From the NCBI RefSeq assembly GCF_000383595.1, contig NZ_KB911581.1, forward strand, positions 7,833,519 through 7,897,518: 64,000 bases of DNA. Direction: 5' to 3'. The translations under genes and the position numbers were made by a program. Below, piece after piece: positions 50,152 to 58,324 of this stretch. This stretch comes from Streptomyces bottropensis ATCC 25435. GTDB taxonomy: Bacteria; Actinomycetota; Actinomycetes; Streptomycetales; Streptomycetaceae. Below the pieces are notes generated by a model. That model saw only the letters and a list, made by a program, of their open reading frames with translations, was not told the DNA's origin and made no database searches. The number at the start of each line of letters is the position of its first letter. Position 1 is the first letter of the stretch.

Positions 50152-51405
50152 TCACTGCCCGAGGCCGCTCAGCACCGTCTCGGCCCGCTGGAGGGCGTCC
50201 GCGTCCGCGTCGAGGTCGGGGGTGATGCCACGGCCGTCGACGCCCCGGCCGGAGGGGGTGCGGTAGTGGCCGACGGTCAGCTCGGCGACGGAGCCGTCGG
50301 GCAGGCGGCTCGGCATCTGCACCGAGCCCTTGCCGAAGGTGCGGGAGCCGACGACCACCGCGCGGCCCCGGTCCTGCAGCGCTCCGGTGAGCAGCTCGGC
50401 CGCGCTCATCGTGCCGCCGTCCACCAGCACCACCAGGGCCCTGGTGGTGTCGCCGCCGGGTTCCGCGTGCAGGGCCCGCTGCTCGCCGTTGACGTCGTAC
50501 GTGGCGACGAGGCCGCCGTCAAGGAAGGCGGAGGCGGCGGTGACGGCCTCGGAGACCAGGCCGCCGGAGTTGCCCCGGAGGTCGAGGACGAAGCCCGCCG
50601 TACCGGAGTCCTGCTCCACGGCGGCTCGTACGACGTCCCCGGAGCCCTTGGTGAACGCGTCGACCGTGATGACTCCGACCCCGTCGGCGGTGCGGCTCAC
50701 GGTCACGTCCTCGGTGGACAGCCGGGCCCGGCGCAGGGTCTCGTGCCAGCTTCGGCCGCCGCGCCGCAGCTCCAGCGACACCTCCGTACCGGCGGCCGCG
50801 CTCTCGGGGGAATCGGTGTTCCCGGTCCCCCCGTCGATCGCGTCGCCGCGGAGTAAGGAGACGACGTCGGTGACCGGACGCCCGTCGACCTTCTCGCCGT
50901 CGACGCCGACGAGCCGGTCGCCCGCGCGGATCCCGGCGTCGGCGGCGGGGGAGCCGTCCTGCACCCGGGTCACCTCGACATGGCCGTCGCGCCGCAGCCG
51001 GGCCCAGAGGCCGACGCCGGTGTACTCGCCGTCGAGGGCCTCCTCGAACTGCTCGTACTCACCCTCGGAGTAGACCGCGCCCCACCGGTCGCCGCTGCGG
51101 CTGACGGCCCGCTCGGCGGCCTCCACGGGGGACTCGCCCTCGGCCATGGCCTCGGCGGCGGCGTCCGCGACGTCCCGCTCCCGGCCGACCGGGGCGGAGC
51201 CGGAGGGCTTCACGACGGCGGCGGTGCCACCGCGCGGGTCGTCGAAGCAGCCGGTCGCGGCACCCGTGGCGAGCACACTCGCGAAAACCAAGGTCAGGGC
51301 GGCCCCGCGGCGGACGCGGCGGGTCGAATTCAGCGGGGTCGCGCGCAGCGCGTCGAGCAGGGTGGCGGCGGGTGACGGGCGGGAAAACAGGTCGCGGCCT
51401 GACAT
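50152..51405 (-). CDS. S41-family C-terminal processing peptidase, 417 aa
   Basis: Secreted or lipid-anchored serine protease. An N-terminal basic segment, then a signal-like helix (GAALTLVFASVLATGAATGC) ending in a possible lipobox Cys. A PDZ domain (YTGVGLWARLRRDGHVEVTRVQDGSPAADAGIRAGDRLVGVDG) precedes the S41 domain: the Ser in GGTMSAAELLTGAL and the Lys in RTFGKGSVQ form the catalytic dyad. The GTG/ATG start at 51405 gives a long cytoplasmic lead. It sits between smpB and ftsX, on the same strand; a terminator separates it from ftsX. Confidence 0.88.
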   Translation of the reverse strand: MSGRDLFSRPSPAATLLDALRATPLNSTRRVRRGAALTLVFASVLATGAATGCFDDPRGGTAAVVKPSGSAPVGRERDVADAAAEAMAEGESPVEAAERAVSRSGDRWGAVYSEGEYEQFEEALDGEYTGVGLWARLRRDGHVEVTRVQDGSPAADAGIRAGDRLVGVDGEKVDGRPVTDVVSLLRGDAIDGGTGNTDSPESAAAGTEVSLELRRGGRSWHETLRRARLSTEDVTVSRTADGVGVITVDAFTKGSGDVVRAAVEQDSGTAGFVLDLRGNSGGLVSEAVTAASAFLDGGLVATYDVNGEQRALHAEPGGDTTRALVVLVDGGTMSAAELLTGALQDRGRAVVVGSRTFGKGSVQMPSRLPDGSVAELTVGHYRTPSGRGVDGRGITPDLDADADALQRAETVLSGLGQ

Positions 51406-51430
51406 GTCGGCGAGTCTAGGACAACGCGAA

Positions 51431-51460
51431 GGGCCGTACCGGCCCTTGCCGGTACGGCCC
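51431..51460 (-). terminator. Terminator after ftsX
   Basis: GGGCCGTACCGGC (51431-51443), loop CCTT, GCCGGTACGGCCC (51448-51460), perfect 13-bp stem just past the ftsX stop. Confidence 0.88.
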
Positions 51461-51472
51461 CAGGGGCATGCG

Positions 51473-52390
51473 TCACACCTTCAGGTACTTGCGCAACGCG
51501 AAGAAGGCGGCCAACGCGGGCATCAGGAAGCTCGCCGCGAGGATGAGGGGCAGCTTGGTCAGGACCGCGTCCCAGCCGACGAAATTGATCAGCGGCAGGT
51601 TCTGGGAGAGTGACACCCCGTTGTCGATCACGAAGTACTGCCCGAGGAGCAGGAAGGCGCAGGCGATCGTGCCGCCGATGACCCCGGCGACGGCGGCCTC
51701 CATGATGAACGGCGCCTGGATGTAGAAGCCGGAGGCGCCGACCAGCCGCATGATCCCCGTCTCACGCCGGCGGCTGAACGCCGAGACGCGCACCGTGTTG
51801 ACGATCAGCAGCAGCGCCACGATCAGCATGACGGCCATGACACCGCGCGCCGCCCAGTTCAGATAGCCGAGCAGCCGGAAGAGGTTGTCCAGGATGCCCT
51901 TCTGGTCCTGCACCGACTGCACACCGTCACGGCCGTTGAAGGCGCTCGCGATGACCTGGTACTTCTCCGGGTCCTTCAGCTTGATGCGGTACGACTCCTG
52001 CATCTGGTCCGGGGTGAGGCTGCTGGCCAGCGGGGAGTCGCCGAACTGCTCCTTGTAGTGCTTGTACGCCTCGTCCTGGGACTCGTGCTCGACGTTCTCG
52101 ACGACCCCCATCTTGTCCAGATCGGACTTGATCTGCTTCTTCTGCTGCGTCGTGACGGCGCCCTTGGCGCAGTTGGGGTCGGACTCCGCGTCGCTCTTGT
52201 TGCAGAGGAAGACGGAGACGTTGACCTTGTCGTACCAGTAGCCCTTCATCTGGCCGACCTGGTCGCTCATCAACAGCGAGCCGCCGAACAGGGCGAGGGA
52301 GAGGGCGACGGAGACGACGACCGCGAAGGTCATCGTGAGGTTGCGGCGGAGACCGACACCGATCTCCGACAGGACGAACTGGGCGCGCAT
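51473..52390 (-). CDS. ftsX: Cell-division protein FtsX, 305 aa
   Basis: Membrane partner of FtsE, relaying ATP hydrolysis to peptidoglycan hydrolases at the division site. Four helices (first MTFAVVVSVALSLALFGGSLL; others near 175-200, 225-250 and 280-300) and a large outer loop between helices 1 and 2 with two cysteines (FLCNKSDAESDPNCAKG). The motif SRRRETGIMRLVGASGFYIQAPF is the FtsX-family coupling loop. Lies 35 bp after ftsE in the conserved order. Confidence 0.94.
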   Translation of the reverse strand: MRAQFVLSEIGVGLRRNLTMTFAVVVSVALSLALFGGSLLMSDQVGQMKGYWYDKVNVSVFLCNKSDAESDPNCAKGAVTTQQKKQIKSDLDKMGVVENVEHESQDEAYKHYKEQFGDSPLASSLTPDQMQESYRIKLKDPEKYQVIASAFNGRDGVQSVQDQKGILDNLFRLLGYLNWAARGVMAVMLIVALLLIVNTVRVSAFSRRRETGIMRLVGASGFYIQAPFIMEAAVAGVIGGTIACAFLLLGQYFVIDNGVSLSQNLPLINFVGWDAVLTKLPLILAASFLMPALAAFFALRKYLKV

Positions 52391-52425
52391 GGCGTTCCGC
52401 TAAGCCTTTCCGTGGACTGGGGCGG

Positions 52426-53115
52426 TCAGTGCTGGTAGCCGTAGACGCCGCGTGCCTGGTCGCGGACGAGGCGGCCCTTCTCCAGCTCGATGACGCGCTT
52501 GCGCATCTGGTCCACGATGTTCTGGTCGTGGGTCGCCATCACCACGGTGGTGCCCGTCCGGTTGATCCGGTCGAGCAGCTTCATGATGCCGACGGAGGTC
52601 TGGGGGTCGAGGTTGCCGGTGGGCTCGTCCGCGATGAGGAGCTTGGGGCGGTTCACGAAGGCCCGCGCGATGGCCACGCGCTGCTGCTCACCACCGGACA
52701 GCTCGCCGGGCCTGCGCTCCTCCTTGCCGCCGAGGCCGACCAGTTCCAGCACCTGCGGCACGGACTTGCGGATCTCGCCGCGCGACTTGCCGATGACCTC
52801 CTGCGCGAAGGCGACGTTCTCGCCGACCGTCTTGTTCGGCAGCAGCCGGAAGTCCTGGAACACCGTGCCGAGCTGGCGGCGCATCTGCGGCACCTTCCAG
52901 TTGGACAGGCGCGCGAGGTCCTTGCCCAGGACGTGCACCTGTCCCTGGCTGCACCGCTCCTCCCGGAGGATCAGCCGCAGGAACGTGGACTTGCCGGAGC
53001 CGGACGACCCCACGAGGAACACGAACTCGCCCTTCTCGACCTCCAGGGAGACATCCCTGAGTGCGGGGCGGGTCTGCTTGGGGTAGACCTTGGACACGTT
53101 GTCGAATCGGATCAC
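52426..53115 (-). CDS. ftsE: Cell-division ATP-binding protein FtsE, 229 aa
   Basis: ABC ATPase of the FtsEX complex at the membrane. Walker A GSSGSGKST (36-44), Q-loop QDFRLLPNK, signature LSGGEQQRVAIARAF, Walker B LLIADEPTG and the H-loop MATHDQ are all present. Start: GTG/ATG at 53115 (MIRFDNVSKVYP). A dispersed palindromic repeat lies upstream of its promoter at 53168-53200. Confidence 0.95.
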   Translation of the reverse strand: MIRFDNVSKVYPKQTRPALRDVSLEVEKGEFVFLVGSSGSGKSTFLRLILREERCSQGQVHVLGKDLARLSNWKVPQMRRQLGTVFQDFRLLPNKTVGENVAFAQEVIGKSRGEIRKSVPQVLELVGLGGKEERRPGELSGGEQQRVAIARAFVNRPKLLIADEPTGNLDPQTSVGIMKLLDRINRTGTTVVMATHDQNIVDQMRKRVIELEKGRLVRDQARGVYGYQH

Positions 53116-53167
53116 GGATGCACCACAAGCCGTCGGGAATGGATGGACGAGACTGTACCGCCCCCGG

Positions 53168-53200
53168 CCCCGTCAGGGGTGCGGGGAACTGCGCGACGAG
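53168..53200 (-). repeat. Dispersed palindromic element, copy 2 (partial, before ftsE)
   Basis: Contains the shared tail CAGGGGTGCGGGGAACTGCGCGAC without the second hairpin arm. It lies in the ftsE leader. Confidence 0.55.
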
Positions 53201-53357
53201 CCCCCACCCGTCCACGGCCGCGTGACGAAGGGCATCCGTCCCTTTCCCGGGCCCCCGCGCAAGCGCCGGGGGAACCTGGCACAGTGGTGGGGAGGAACGG
53301 TCCGCTTCCGCGAAGCGTTGAGGTATGTGTGAGGCCATTGCAAGGAGGGCGAGGCGC

Positions 53358-53549
53358 ATGACGTACGACCGGTTGGTGTGCGCGAACTGCGCGTCCCCCG
53401 TAGCCGAGGGCCGTTGCCACGTGTGCCGGGCCAGCCGCGAGCGACTCCAGCAGGAGAATCCCTTCGCGAGCCTGAGCCCCATGACTCTGATCGCCCTGCT
53501 GGCGATCCTGATAGCGGCGGTGGCGCTGCTGGCGCACCAGACGGCATAG
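53358..53549 (+). CDS. Small zinc-ribbon membrane protein, 63 aa
   Basis: Starts MTYDRLVCANCASPVAEGRCHVCRASR: two C-x2-C pairs (CANC, CHVC) form a short zinc ribbon on the cytoplasmic side, followed by one C-terminal membrane helix (MTLIALLAILIAAVALLAHQ). AAGGAGGG lies at the right distance before the ATG at 53358, so this start is preferred over the one at 53325. Divergent from ftsE and followed by a strong terminator, so it is a real short gene. Function unknown; C-terminally anchored ribbon proteins often recruit partners to the membrane. Confidence 0.8.
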   Translation: MTYDRLVCANCASPVAEGRCHVCRASRERLQQENPFASLSPMTLIALLAILIAAVALLAHQTA

Positions 53550-53583
53550 AGCGGCCGCAGAGACGAGAGCGGCACAGCGGTAC

Positions 53584-53620
53584 GACGAAGGCCCGGGGCT
53601 GGCTGCCCCGGGCCTTCGTC
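53584..53620 (+). terminator. Terminator of the zinc-ribbon gene
   Basis: GACGAAGGCCCGGGGC (53584-53599), loop TGGCT, GCCCCGGGCCTTCGTC (53605-53620), perfect 16-bp stem between convergent genes. Confidence 0.9.
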
Positions 53621-53649
53621 TGTGTACGGCTGTGCCTGATCGCGGACGA

Positions 53650-54519
53650 TCAGGCGGCGGCGCCGCGGCCGACCATCAGGCGCGGCAGCAGACGGAAGCC
53701 GATACCGCCGGCGATCATCGTGGCGGCGCCGATCACCAGGAACGCCGTCTCGGTGGCACCGGTCTCGGCCAGCTCGCCGGTTCCAGCGCCCTGGGCCTCG
53801 GTCTCCGAGCCGGTGTCCGTGAGGGCTGAGGAGCCCTCCTGCTGGACGGCCTCGTCGTTGCCACCGTCGGGGCCGGTGCCACCGGTGGTGGAGCCGCCGT
53901 CGGAGGAACCGCCGGAGGTGGAACCGCCGTCGGTCGAGCCGCCGGAGGACGAACCGCCGGAGGACGAACCGTTGGAGGACGAACCACCGGAGGACGAGCC
54001 GTTCGAGGACGAACCGCCGGAGGACGAACCGTTGGAGGAGGAACCGTTCGAGGACGAACCGTTGGAGGACGAGCCACCGTCGGTGGTGGTGCCACCGTCG
54101 GTCGTCGTCCCGCCGTCGGTCGTGGTGCCACCGTCGGTGGTGGTCCCGCCGTCCGTCGTCGTCCCGCCGTCCGTGGTGGTCCCGCCGTCGGTGGTGGTGC
54201 CGCCGTCGGTGGTGGTGGTCCCGCCGTCCGTCGTCGTCCCGCCGTCCGTGGTGGTCCCGCCGTCGGTGGTGGTCCCGCCGTCGGTCGTGGTGCCCCCGGA
54301 CGTGGTGCCCTCGGACGCGCCGATGCTGGTGCCCTCGGTGTCGTTGCCGGTCTGGACCGAGACATCGGCGTCGACGGAACCGCCGTCGTCGGTGCTGACA
54401 TTGACGCCGACACCGAGGTCCAGCGCGGAAGCGGCGCCCGCGGCGGTCAGCGACGCGCCGGCGGCGATCACGGCACCGGCGGCTATTCGCGCCACACGGA
54501 TCCGCGTCTTCTTCGTCAT
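53650..54519 (-). CDS. LAETG-anchored repeat surface protein, 289 aa
   Basis: Signal peptide (VARIAAGAVIAAGASLTAAGAASA), a short acidic domain, then a long low-complexity stalk: about 14 copies of a GGTTTD-type unit followed by SSSNG/SSSGG units. The C-terminus is a sorting signal: LAETG, a hydrophobic helix (AFLVIGAATMIAGGIGF) and basic tail RLLPRLMVGRG. LAxTG is the recognition motif of Streptomyces class E sortases, so the protein should be wall-anchored. The stalk is likely a spacer that projects or decorates the surface; O-glycosylation of the Thr/Ser stalk is possible. Confidence 0.85.
   Translation of the reverse strand: MTKKTRIRVARIAAGAVIAAGASLTAAGAASALDLGVGVNVSTDDGGSVDADVSVQTGNDTEGTSIGASEGTTSGGTTTDGGTTTDGGTTTDGGTTTDGGTTTTDGGTTTDGGTTTDGGTTTDGGTTTDGGTTTDGGTTTDGGTTTDGGSSSNGSSSNGSSSNGSSSGGSSSNGSSSGGSSSNGSSSGGSSSGGSTDGGSTSGGSSDGGSTTGGTGPDGGNDEAVQQEGSSALTDTGSETEAQGAGTGELAETGATETAFLVIGAATMIAGGIGFRLLPRLMVGRGAAA
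53932..54300 (-). repeat. Tandem repeats in the LAETG surface protein gene
   Basis: An 18-bp unit of the form GGTGGCACCACCACCGAC (with GTC/GTG wobble) is repeated in the 5' part, then 15-bp SSSNG units. Near-identical codons indicate slippage-driven expansion. Confidence 0.85.
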
Positions 54520-54764
54520 ATGGCTGCTACCCCCAGTAGCTATCAGTAGATGGAGCAGCGCCCGGGGCCGCGATCAACGGGAGCAGTCGGTTGGATCGAA
54601 GTCCCCCGGTTCACATGCACCCCAGTAATGCGCATGCCATACGTCAGACTTCCCAGTTTTCGCAGCAACGTCAAGGTCGTTGCGCGCGCGATGTCCCGTT
54701 CATCGCTTTTGGCCACGACAACGACATGTGAGTGTGACGTAATACCCAGACATCCCCCCACACA
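54520..54764. other. Leader of the surface-protein gene
   Basis: About 245 bp without a gene, mildly AT-rich, with the surface-protein promoter on the minus strand not clearly identified. A frame at 54543-54767 has no Streptomyces codon bias and is not believed. Confidence 0.5.
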
Positions 54765-54801
54765 CAAGGCAACTGCCTTCCGATGGAAGGCAGTTGCCTT
54801 G
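54765..54801 (-). terminator. prfB terminator
   Basis: CAAGGCAACTGCCTTCC (54765-54781), loop GAT, GGAAGGCAGTTGCCTTG (54785-54801), perfect 17-bp stem after the prfB stop. Confidence 0.9.
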
Positions 54802-54827
54802 TCGACATAGCGCTGTGTCGGGACGCC

Positions 54828-55934
54828 CTACTTCTCCTGCTGCTTGCGCCAGCGAATTCCGGCCTCCAGGAAGCCTTCGATCTCGCCGTTGAACACGGCC
54901 TCCGGGTTGCCGACTTCGTGCTCCGTGCGGAGGTCCTTGACCATCTGGTACGGGTGCAGGACGTACGAACGCATCTGGTTGCCCCAGGAGTTGCCGCCGT
55001 CGCCCTTGAGCGCGTCCATCCTGGCCTGCTCCTCCTGCCGGCGCCGGTCGAGGAGCTTGGCCTGGAGCACGTTCATCGCGGACGCCTTGTTCTGGATCTG
55101 CGAACGCTCGTTCTGGCAGGAGACCACGATGCCGGTGGGCAGGTGGGTCAGCCGCACCGCGGAGTCGGTGGTGTTGACGCCCTGGCCGCCGGGTCCGGAC
55201 GAGCGGTAGACGTCCACACGCAGCTCGGACTCGTCGATCTCGATGTGGTCCGTCTGCTCGACCACGGGCAGCACCTCGACACCGGCGAAGGAGGTCTGGC
55301 GCCGCCCCTGGTTGTCGAAGGGCGAGATACGCACGAGCCGGTGCGTGCCCTGCTCCACGGAGAGCGTGCCGTAGGCGTACGGCACCTGCACGGCGAAGGT
55401 GGTCGACTTGATGCCGGCCTCCTCCGCGTACGAGGTCTCGTAGATCTCGGTCTTGTAGCCCTTCTGCTCCGCCCAGCGCAGGTACATCCGCTGCAGCTTC
55501 TCGGCGAAGTCGGCGGCGTCCACGCCACCGGCCTCGGCGCGGATGTTGACGAGCGCCTCGCGGGAGTCGTACTCGCCGGACAGGAGGGTACGGACCTCCA
55601 TCTCGTCCAGCGCCTTCTTGACGGAGGTCAGCTCAGACTCCGCCTCGGCGCGGGTGTCCGGGTCGTCCTCCTCCTCGGCCATCTCGAAGAGGACACCGAG
55701 GTCGTCGATGCGCCCGCGCAGCGCCTCCGCCTTCCTGACCTCGGCCTGGAGGTGGGAGAGCTTGCTGGTGATCTTCTGCGCCTCGTCCGGGTTGTCCCAC
55801 AGGGACGGCGCGGCCGCCTGCTCCTCGAGCACGGCGACGTCTGCCCTCAGCTTGTCGAGGTCCAAAACGGCCTCGATCGACTCCATGGTCGAGGAGAGGG
55901 ACTTCAGCTCTTCGGATACATCGACGACTGCCAC
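54828..55934 (-). CDS. prfB: Peptide chain release factor 2, 368 aa
   Basis: Reads UGA/UAA stop codons and triggers peptide release. The SPF anticodon-like tripeptide is at 204-206 (VRISPFDNQGRR), the GGQ loop at 249-251 (SSGPGGQGVN). It is read in one frame from GTG 55934 with no internal UGA, so unlike E. coli there is no programmed +1 frameshift. Single gene. Confidence 0.95.
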   Translation of the reverse strand: MAVVDVSEELKSLSSTMESIEAVLDLDKLRADVAVLEEQAAAPSLWDNPDEAQKITSKLSHLQAEVRKAEALRGRIDDLGVLFEMAEEEDDPDTRAEAESELTSVKKALDEMEVRTLLSGEYDSREALVNIRAEAGGVDAADFAEKLQRMYLRWAEQKGYKTEIYETSYAEEAGIKSTTFAVQVPYAYGTLSVEQGTHRLVRISPFDNQGRRQTSFAGVEVLPVVEQTDHIEIDESELRVDVYRSSGPGGQGVNTTDSAVRLTHLPTGIVVSCQNERSQIQNKASAMNVLQAKLLDRRRQEEQARMDALKGDGGNSWGNQMRSYVLHPYQMVKDLRTEHEVGNPEAVFNGEIEGFLEAGIRWRKQQEK

Positions 55935-56045
55935 GACCCCAGCCTAACGGCTCCGCCGGGTGAGCCATGCGGGTGTGCGCCGGCGTCGGGTCCTCGGCCG
56001 GGGGTGGCGTCGGGTCTGTTCTTCGGCCGCGGGTGAGTGGGGGCT

Positions 56046-56101
56046 GGTCGCGCAGTTCCCCGCGCCCCTGAAAAGCAGGGGCTGCGCCCCGTACTTTTCA
56101 G
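56046..56101 (+). repeat. Dispersed palindromic element, copy 3
   Basis: GGTCGCGCAGTTCCCCGCGC followed by CCCTGAAAAGCAGGGGCTGCGCCCCGTACTTTTCAG: the reverse orientation of the copy-1 tail and a hairpin. Confidence 0.75.
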
Positions 56102-56102
56102 C

Positions 56103-56583
56103 CCACCGAGCCCCGCCCTACCGGGCCCACGGAGCCGTCACCTTCCGGGCACACCCAACCGTTGTTTTCCCCCGGCCCGGACACCCACCCGTCGCTCTCC
56201 TGGCCCGCGGGGCCGTCGCCTCTCAGGCATAGGGGGCTTCGCCGCTTAGACCCGCAGGGCTTTCGTCTCTCGGGCCGCGAAACAAAAGCCCTCAGGCTCA
56301 CGAGGTCTTCGGTTTTCCGGCCCACGGGGCTTTCGTCTTCCGGGCCCGCGAGACCGTCCTCCTTCACGCCGCGAGACCGTCGCCTTTCAGGCCCACAGCG
56401 TCTTCGTCCTTCCGGCCCACGGGGCTTTCGTCTTTCAGGCCGCGAGTCCGACGCCCATCAGGCTCACAGGATCTTCGCCTTCCGGCCCACGGGGCTTTGT
56501 CTTTCAGGCCACGGGGTCTTCGTCTCTTTCGGGCCCACGAGGTCTTCGTCTCTCAGGCCCCGAGGCCGACGTCCTTCGGCCCG
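56103..56583. repeat. Degenerate tandem array, about 20 units of roughly 24 bp
   Basis: Units resemble ACGGGGCTTTCGTCTTTCAGGCCC with period 22-28 bp; the sharpest copies are near 56320-56345, 56413-56436 and 56487-56508. They degrade gradually at both ends and are bounded by dispersed palindromic copies 3 and 4. No unit is symmetric and no gene is encoded. Function unknown. Confidence 0.6.
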
Positions 56584-56591
56584 TAGGGTCG

Positions 56592-56621
56592 GCTTTCAGG
56601 GGCGCGGGGAACTGCGCGAGA
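56592..56621 (-). repeat. Dispersed palindromic element, copy 4 (partial)
   Basis: CTTTCAGGGGCGCGGGGAACTGCGCGAG, the tail without the first hairpin arm, just before the pkaB stop region. Confidence 0.6.
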
Positions 56622-56681
56622 AGACCCACCGGGCGCGCGGTCGGCATTCCGCACGCGCCCCCGAGCCGGCGGGCGGTCCGG

Positions 56682-57920
56682 TCAGGGGTTGCCCGGGGCC
56701 GAGTTCTTCGTGTCGGACGGCGGGCCGGTGCCCTCGTCCCCGGAGGTCGCCGCCCATGCCCCCACCCCGACCGCCGCGATCAGTGCCACCGCCGCCGCGC
56801 CCAGCGTGATCCGACGCCGCCGCACCATACTCCCCCGGTTCCGTGCGGACCCCGGCCGAGGCGCCCCCGCCGCGCGAGGCACCCGCGCGGTCCCCCGCGC
56901 ACCGCCGGCCAGTTCGTCCGGCCCCGGTACCCGCATCGAGGTGTGGGTGTCGCGGTTCGAGTCGGGCTTGGCCCCCGGCACCAGTGGCACCGCCCCCCGC
57001 CGTACCCGCTCGCGGGGCGCCTCGGCCTCGGCGGGCGCCTCCTCGTACCCGTCGCCGGACTCCGTCCCGGGCTCGTCGACGTCCAGCGGCGGCATCCCCG
57101 CCAGCAGCGGCAGCTGCTCCCGCAGTCGCGCGCCCAGCTCGGACGCGCGCAGCCGCGAGGCAGGCGCCTTGGCGAGGCACTGCACGAGCAGCTGCCACAG
57201 CTCCTCGGGGATACCGGGCAGCGGGACGACCGTCTCGGTGACATGGCGGCGCAGCACCGCGCCGGGGTGCCCGCCGCCGAACGGCGTGAAGCCCGCCAGC
57301 AGCTCGTACAGCACGGTCGCGAGGGCGTAGATGTCCACCGCCGCGCGGGGCGGCAGGCCCTCCACGATCTCGGGGGCGAGGTAGTCGGGCGTACCGATGA
57401 TCTTGGTGGCGCGGGTCCGGCGGGGGGAGTCGATCAGCTTGGCGACGCCGAAGTCGGTCAGGAGGGCCGGGTGCGCGCCGCCCGGGCCGAGCGGGCCCTG
57501 CATGTCCAGCAGCACGTTCTCCGGCTTCACGTCCCGGTGGACGACTCCGGCCGCGTGCGCCGCCGCGAGGGCGTCCGCGATGTCGGCCACTATGGCGACC
57601 GCCGCCTCGGGGGCCATGCGCCGCTCCCGGTCCAGGCGGGTGCGCAGGTCGGTGCCCCGGACGAGGTCCATGACGAGGGCGAGGTCGTTGCCGTCGACGA
57701 CGAGGTCGCGTACGGAGACCACGTTCGGGTGGTCGAGGCCCAGCAGCGCGGTGCGCTCCTGGACGAAGCGGCTGACGAGTTCCTGGTCGGACGAGAGGTC
57801 CTCGCGCAGCAGCTTGACGGCGACGGGGCCGTCCGGGCCCTCACCCAGCCACACCGTGCCGGCGCTGCCCCGCCCCAGAATCTGGTTCGCGGTGTACCGG
57901 CTTCCGATCTTCCGTCCCAA
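56682..57920 (-). CDS. pkaB: Ser/Thr protein kinase PkaB, 412 aa
   Basis: Hanks-type kinase: glycine loop GRGSAGTVW, ATP Lys in VAVKLLRED, catalytic HRDVKPEN, DFG in LLTDFGVAKL and APE in YLAPEIVEG. A linker rich in Pro and Arg follows, then a C-terminal helix (ITLGAAAVALIAAVGVGAWAA), ending outside the cell in a short acidic tail. TTG at 57920 with AGGAG 5-6 nt upstream gives the length remembered for S. coelicolor PkaB; the start at 57974 is less likely. It is followed by pkaA on the same strand. Confidence 0.88.
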   Translation of the reverse strand: MGRKIGSRYTANQILGRGSAGTVWLGEGPDGPVAVKLLREDLSSDQELVSRFVQERTALLGLDHPNVVSVRDLVVDGNDLALVMDLVRGTDLRTRLDRERRMAPEAAVAIVADIADALAAAHAAGVVHRDVKPENVLLDMQGPLGPGGAHPALLTDFGVAKLIDSPRRTRATKIIGTPDYLAPEIVEGLPPRAAVDIYALATVLYELLAGFTPFGGGHPGAVLRRHVTETVVPLPGIPEELWQLLVQCLAKAPASRLRASELGARLREQLPLLAGMPPLDVDEPGTESGDGYEEAPAEAEAPRERVRRGAVPLVPGAKPDSNRDTHTSMRVPGPDELAGGARGTARVPRAAGAPRPGSARNRGSMVRRRRITLGAAAVALIAAVGVGAWAATSGDEGTGPPSDTKNSAPGNP

Positions 57921-58094
57921 GACTGCTCCTACAGGCCGCGTGTTGGCGACAAAGCTACGCGCCCCGGACCCCAACCTTCACCGCCGCGGCGGAAATCACC
58001 CCTCAGATGTCGACAAGTCCCCAACGTCGGGGTGAGGGGGCGGAGGCGAGGGGTGGTCGGGGTGCGTTGTCGAGTGCGGGTCCGGTGGGGCTTC

Positions 58095-58120
58095 TCGCGC
58101 GGTTCCCCGCGCCCCTGAAA
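58095..58120 (+). repeat. Dispersed palindromic element, copy 5 (partial)
   Basis: CTCGCGCGGTTCCCCGCGCCCCTGAAAAC: reverse-orientation tail plus the first bases of the hairpin arm. Confidence 0.6.
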
Positions 58121-58214
58121 ACATCGGCCCTCACGCCCCTGAAAACATCAGGCCCCCGCAGGGCCTGAACGCATGCAGGCCCCCGCAGGGCCTCAAAGAC
58201 CAGGCCATGCGGGC

Positions 58215-58270
58215 CTGAAAAGCATGGGGCTCAGCCCCCGCTTTTCAGGGGCGCGGGGAACCGCGCGACC
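58215..58270 (-). repeat. Dispersed palindromic element, copy 6
   Basis: CCTGAAAAGCATGGGGCTCAGCCCCCGCTTTTCAGG hairpin followed by GGCGCGGGGAACCGCGCGACC. It may also terminate pkaA. Confidence 0.75.
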
Positions 58271-58324
58271 AGACCCCCCGGGCCGCAGCCGCCCAAGCAC
58301 CCGAACCCCCGAGCCACTGGGCGG

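Larger units (their letters stand above)
55935..56681. other. 747-bp intergenic region rich in repeats
   Basis: No protein gene is supported. It contains dispersed palindromic copies 3 and 4 and the degenerate tandem array (56103-56583). Frames that stay open across the array on both strands reflect its period being close to a multiple of three. Confidence 0.7.
57921..58324. other. 404-bp gap between pkaB and pkaA with palindromic repeats
   Basis: No gene. It holds dispersed palindromic copies 5 (58095-58120) and 6 (58215-58270) and a related degenerate stretch of GGCCCCCGCAGGGCCTGAA hairpins near 58140-58210. These separate the two kinase genes, which lie on the same strand, and may insulate or terminate transcription. 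Confidence 0.65.

Noticed and set aside
53932..54300. CRISPR or plasmid-like repeats
   Set aside because: The repeats are in frame within a protein with signal peptide and LAETG sorting signal, so they are a coding stalk.
54828..55934. Programmed frameshift in prfB
   Set aside because: The frame is continuous from the GTG start with no early in-frame UGA.
56103..56583. CRISPR array
   Set aside because: The units are contiguous and degenerate with no unique spacers, and no cas genes are present.
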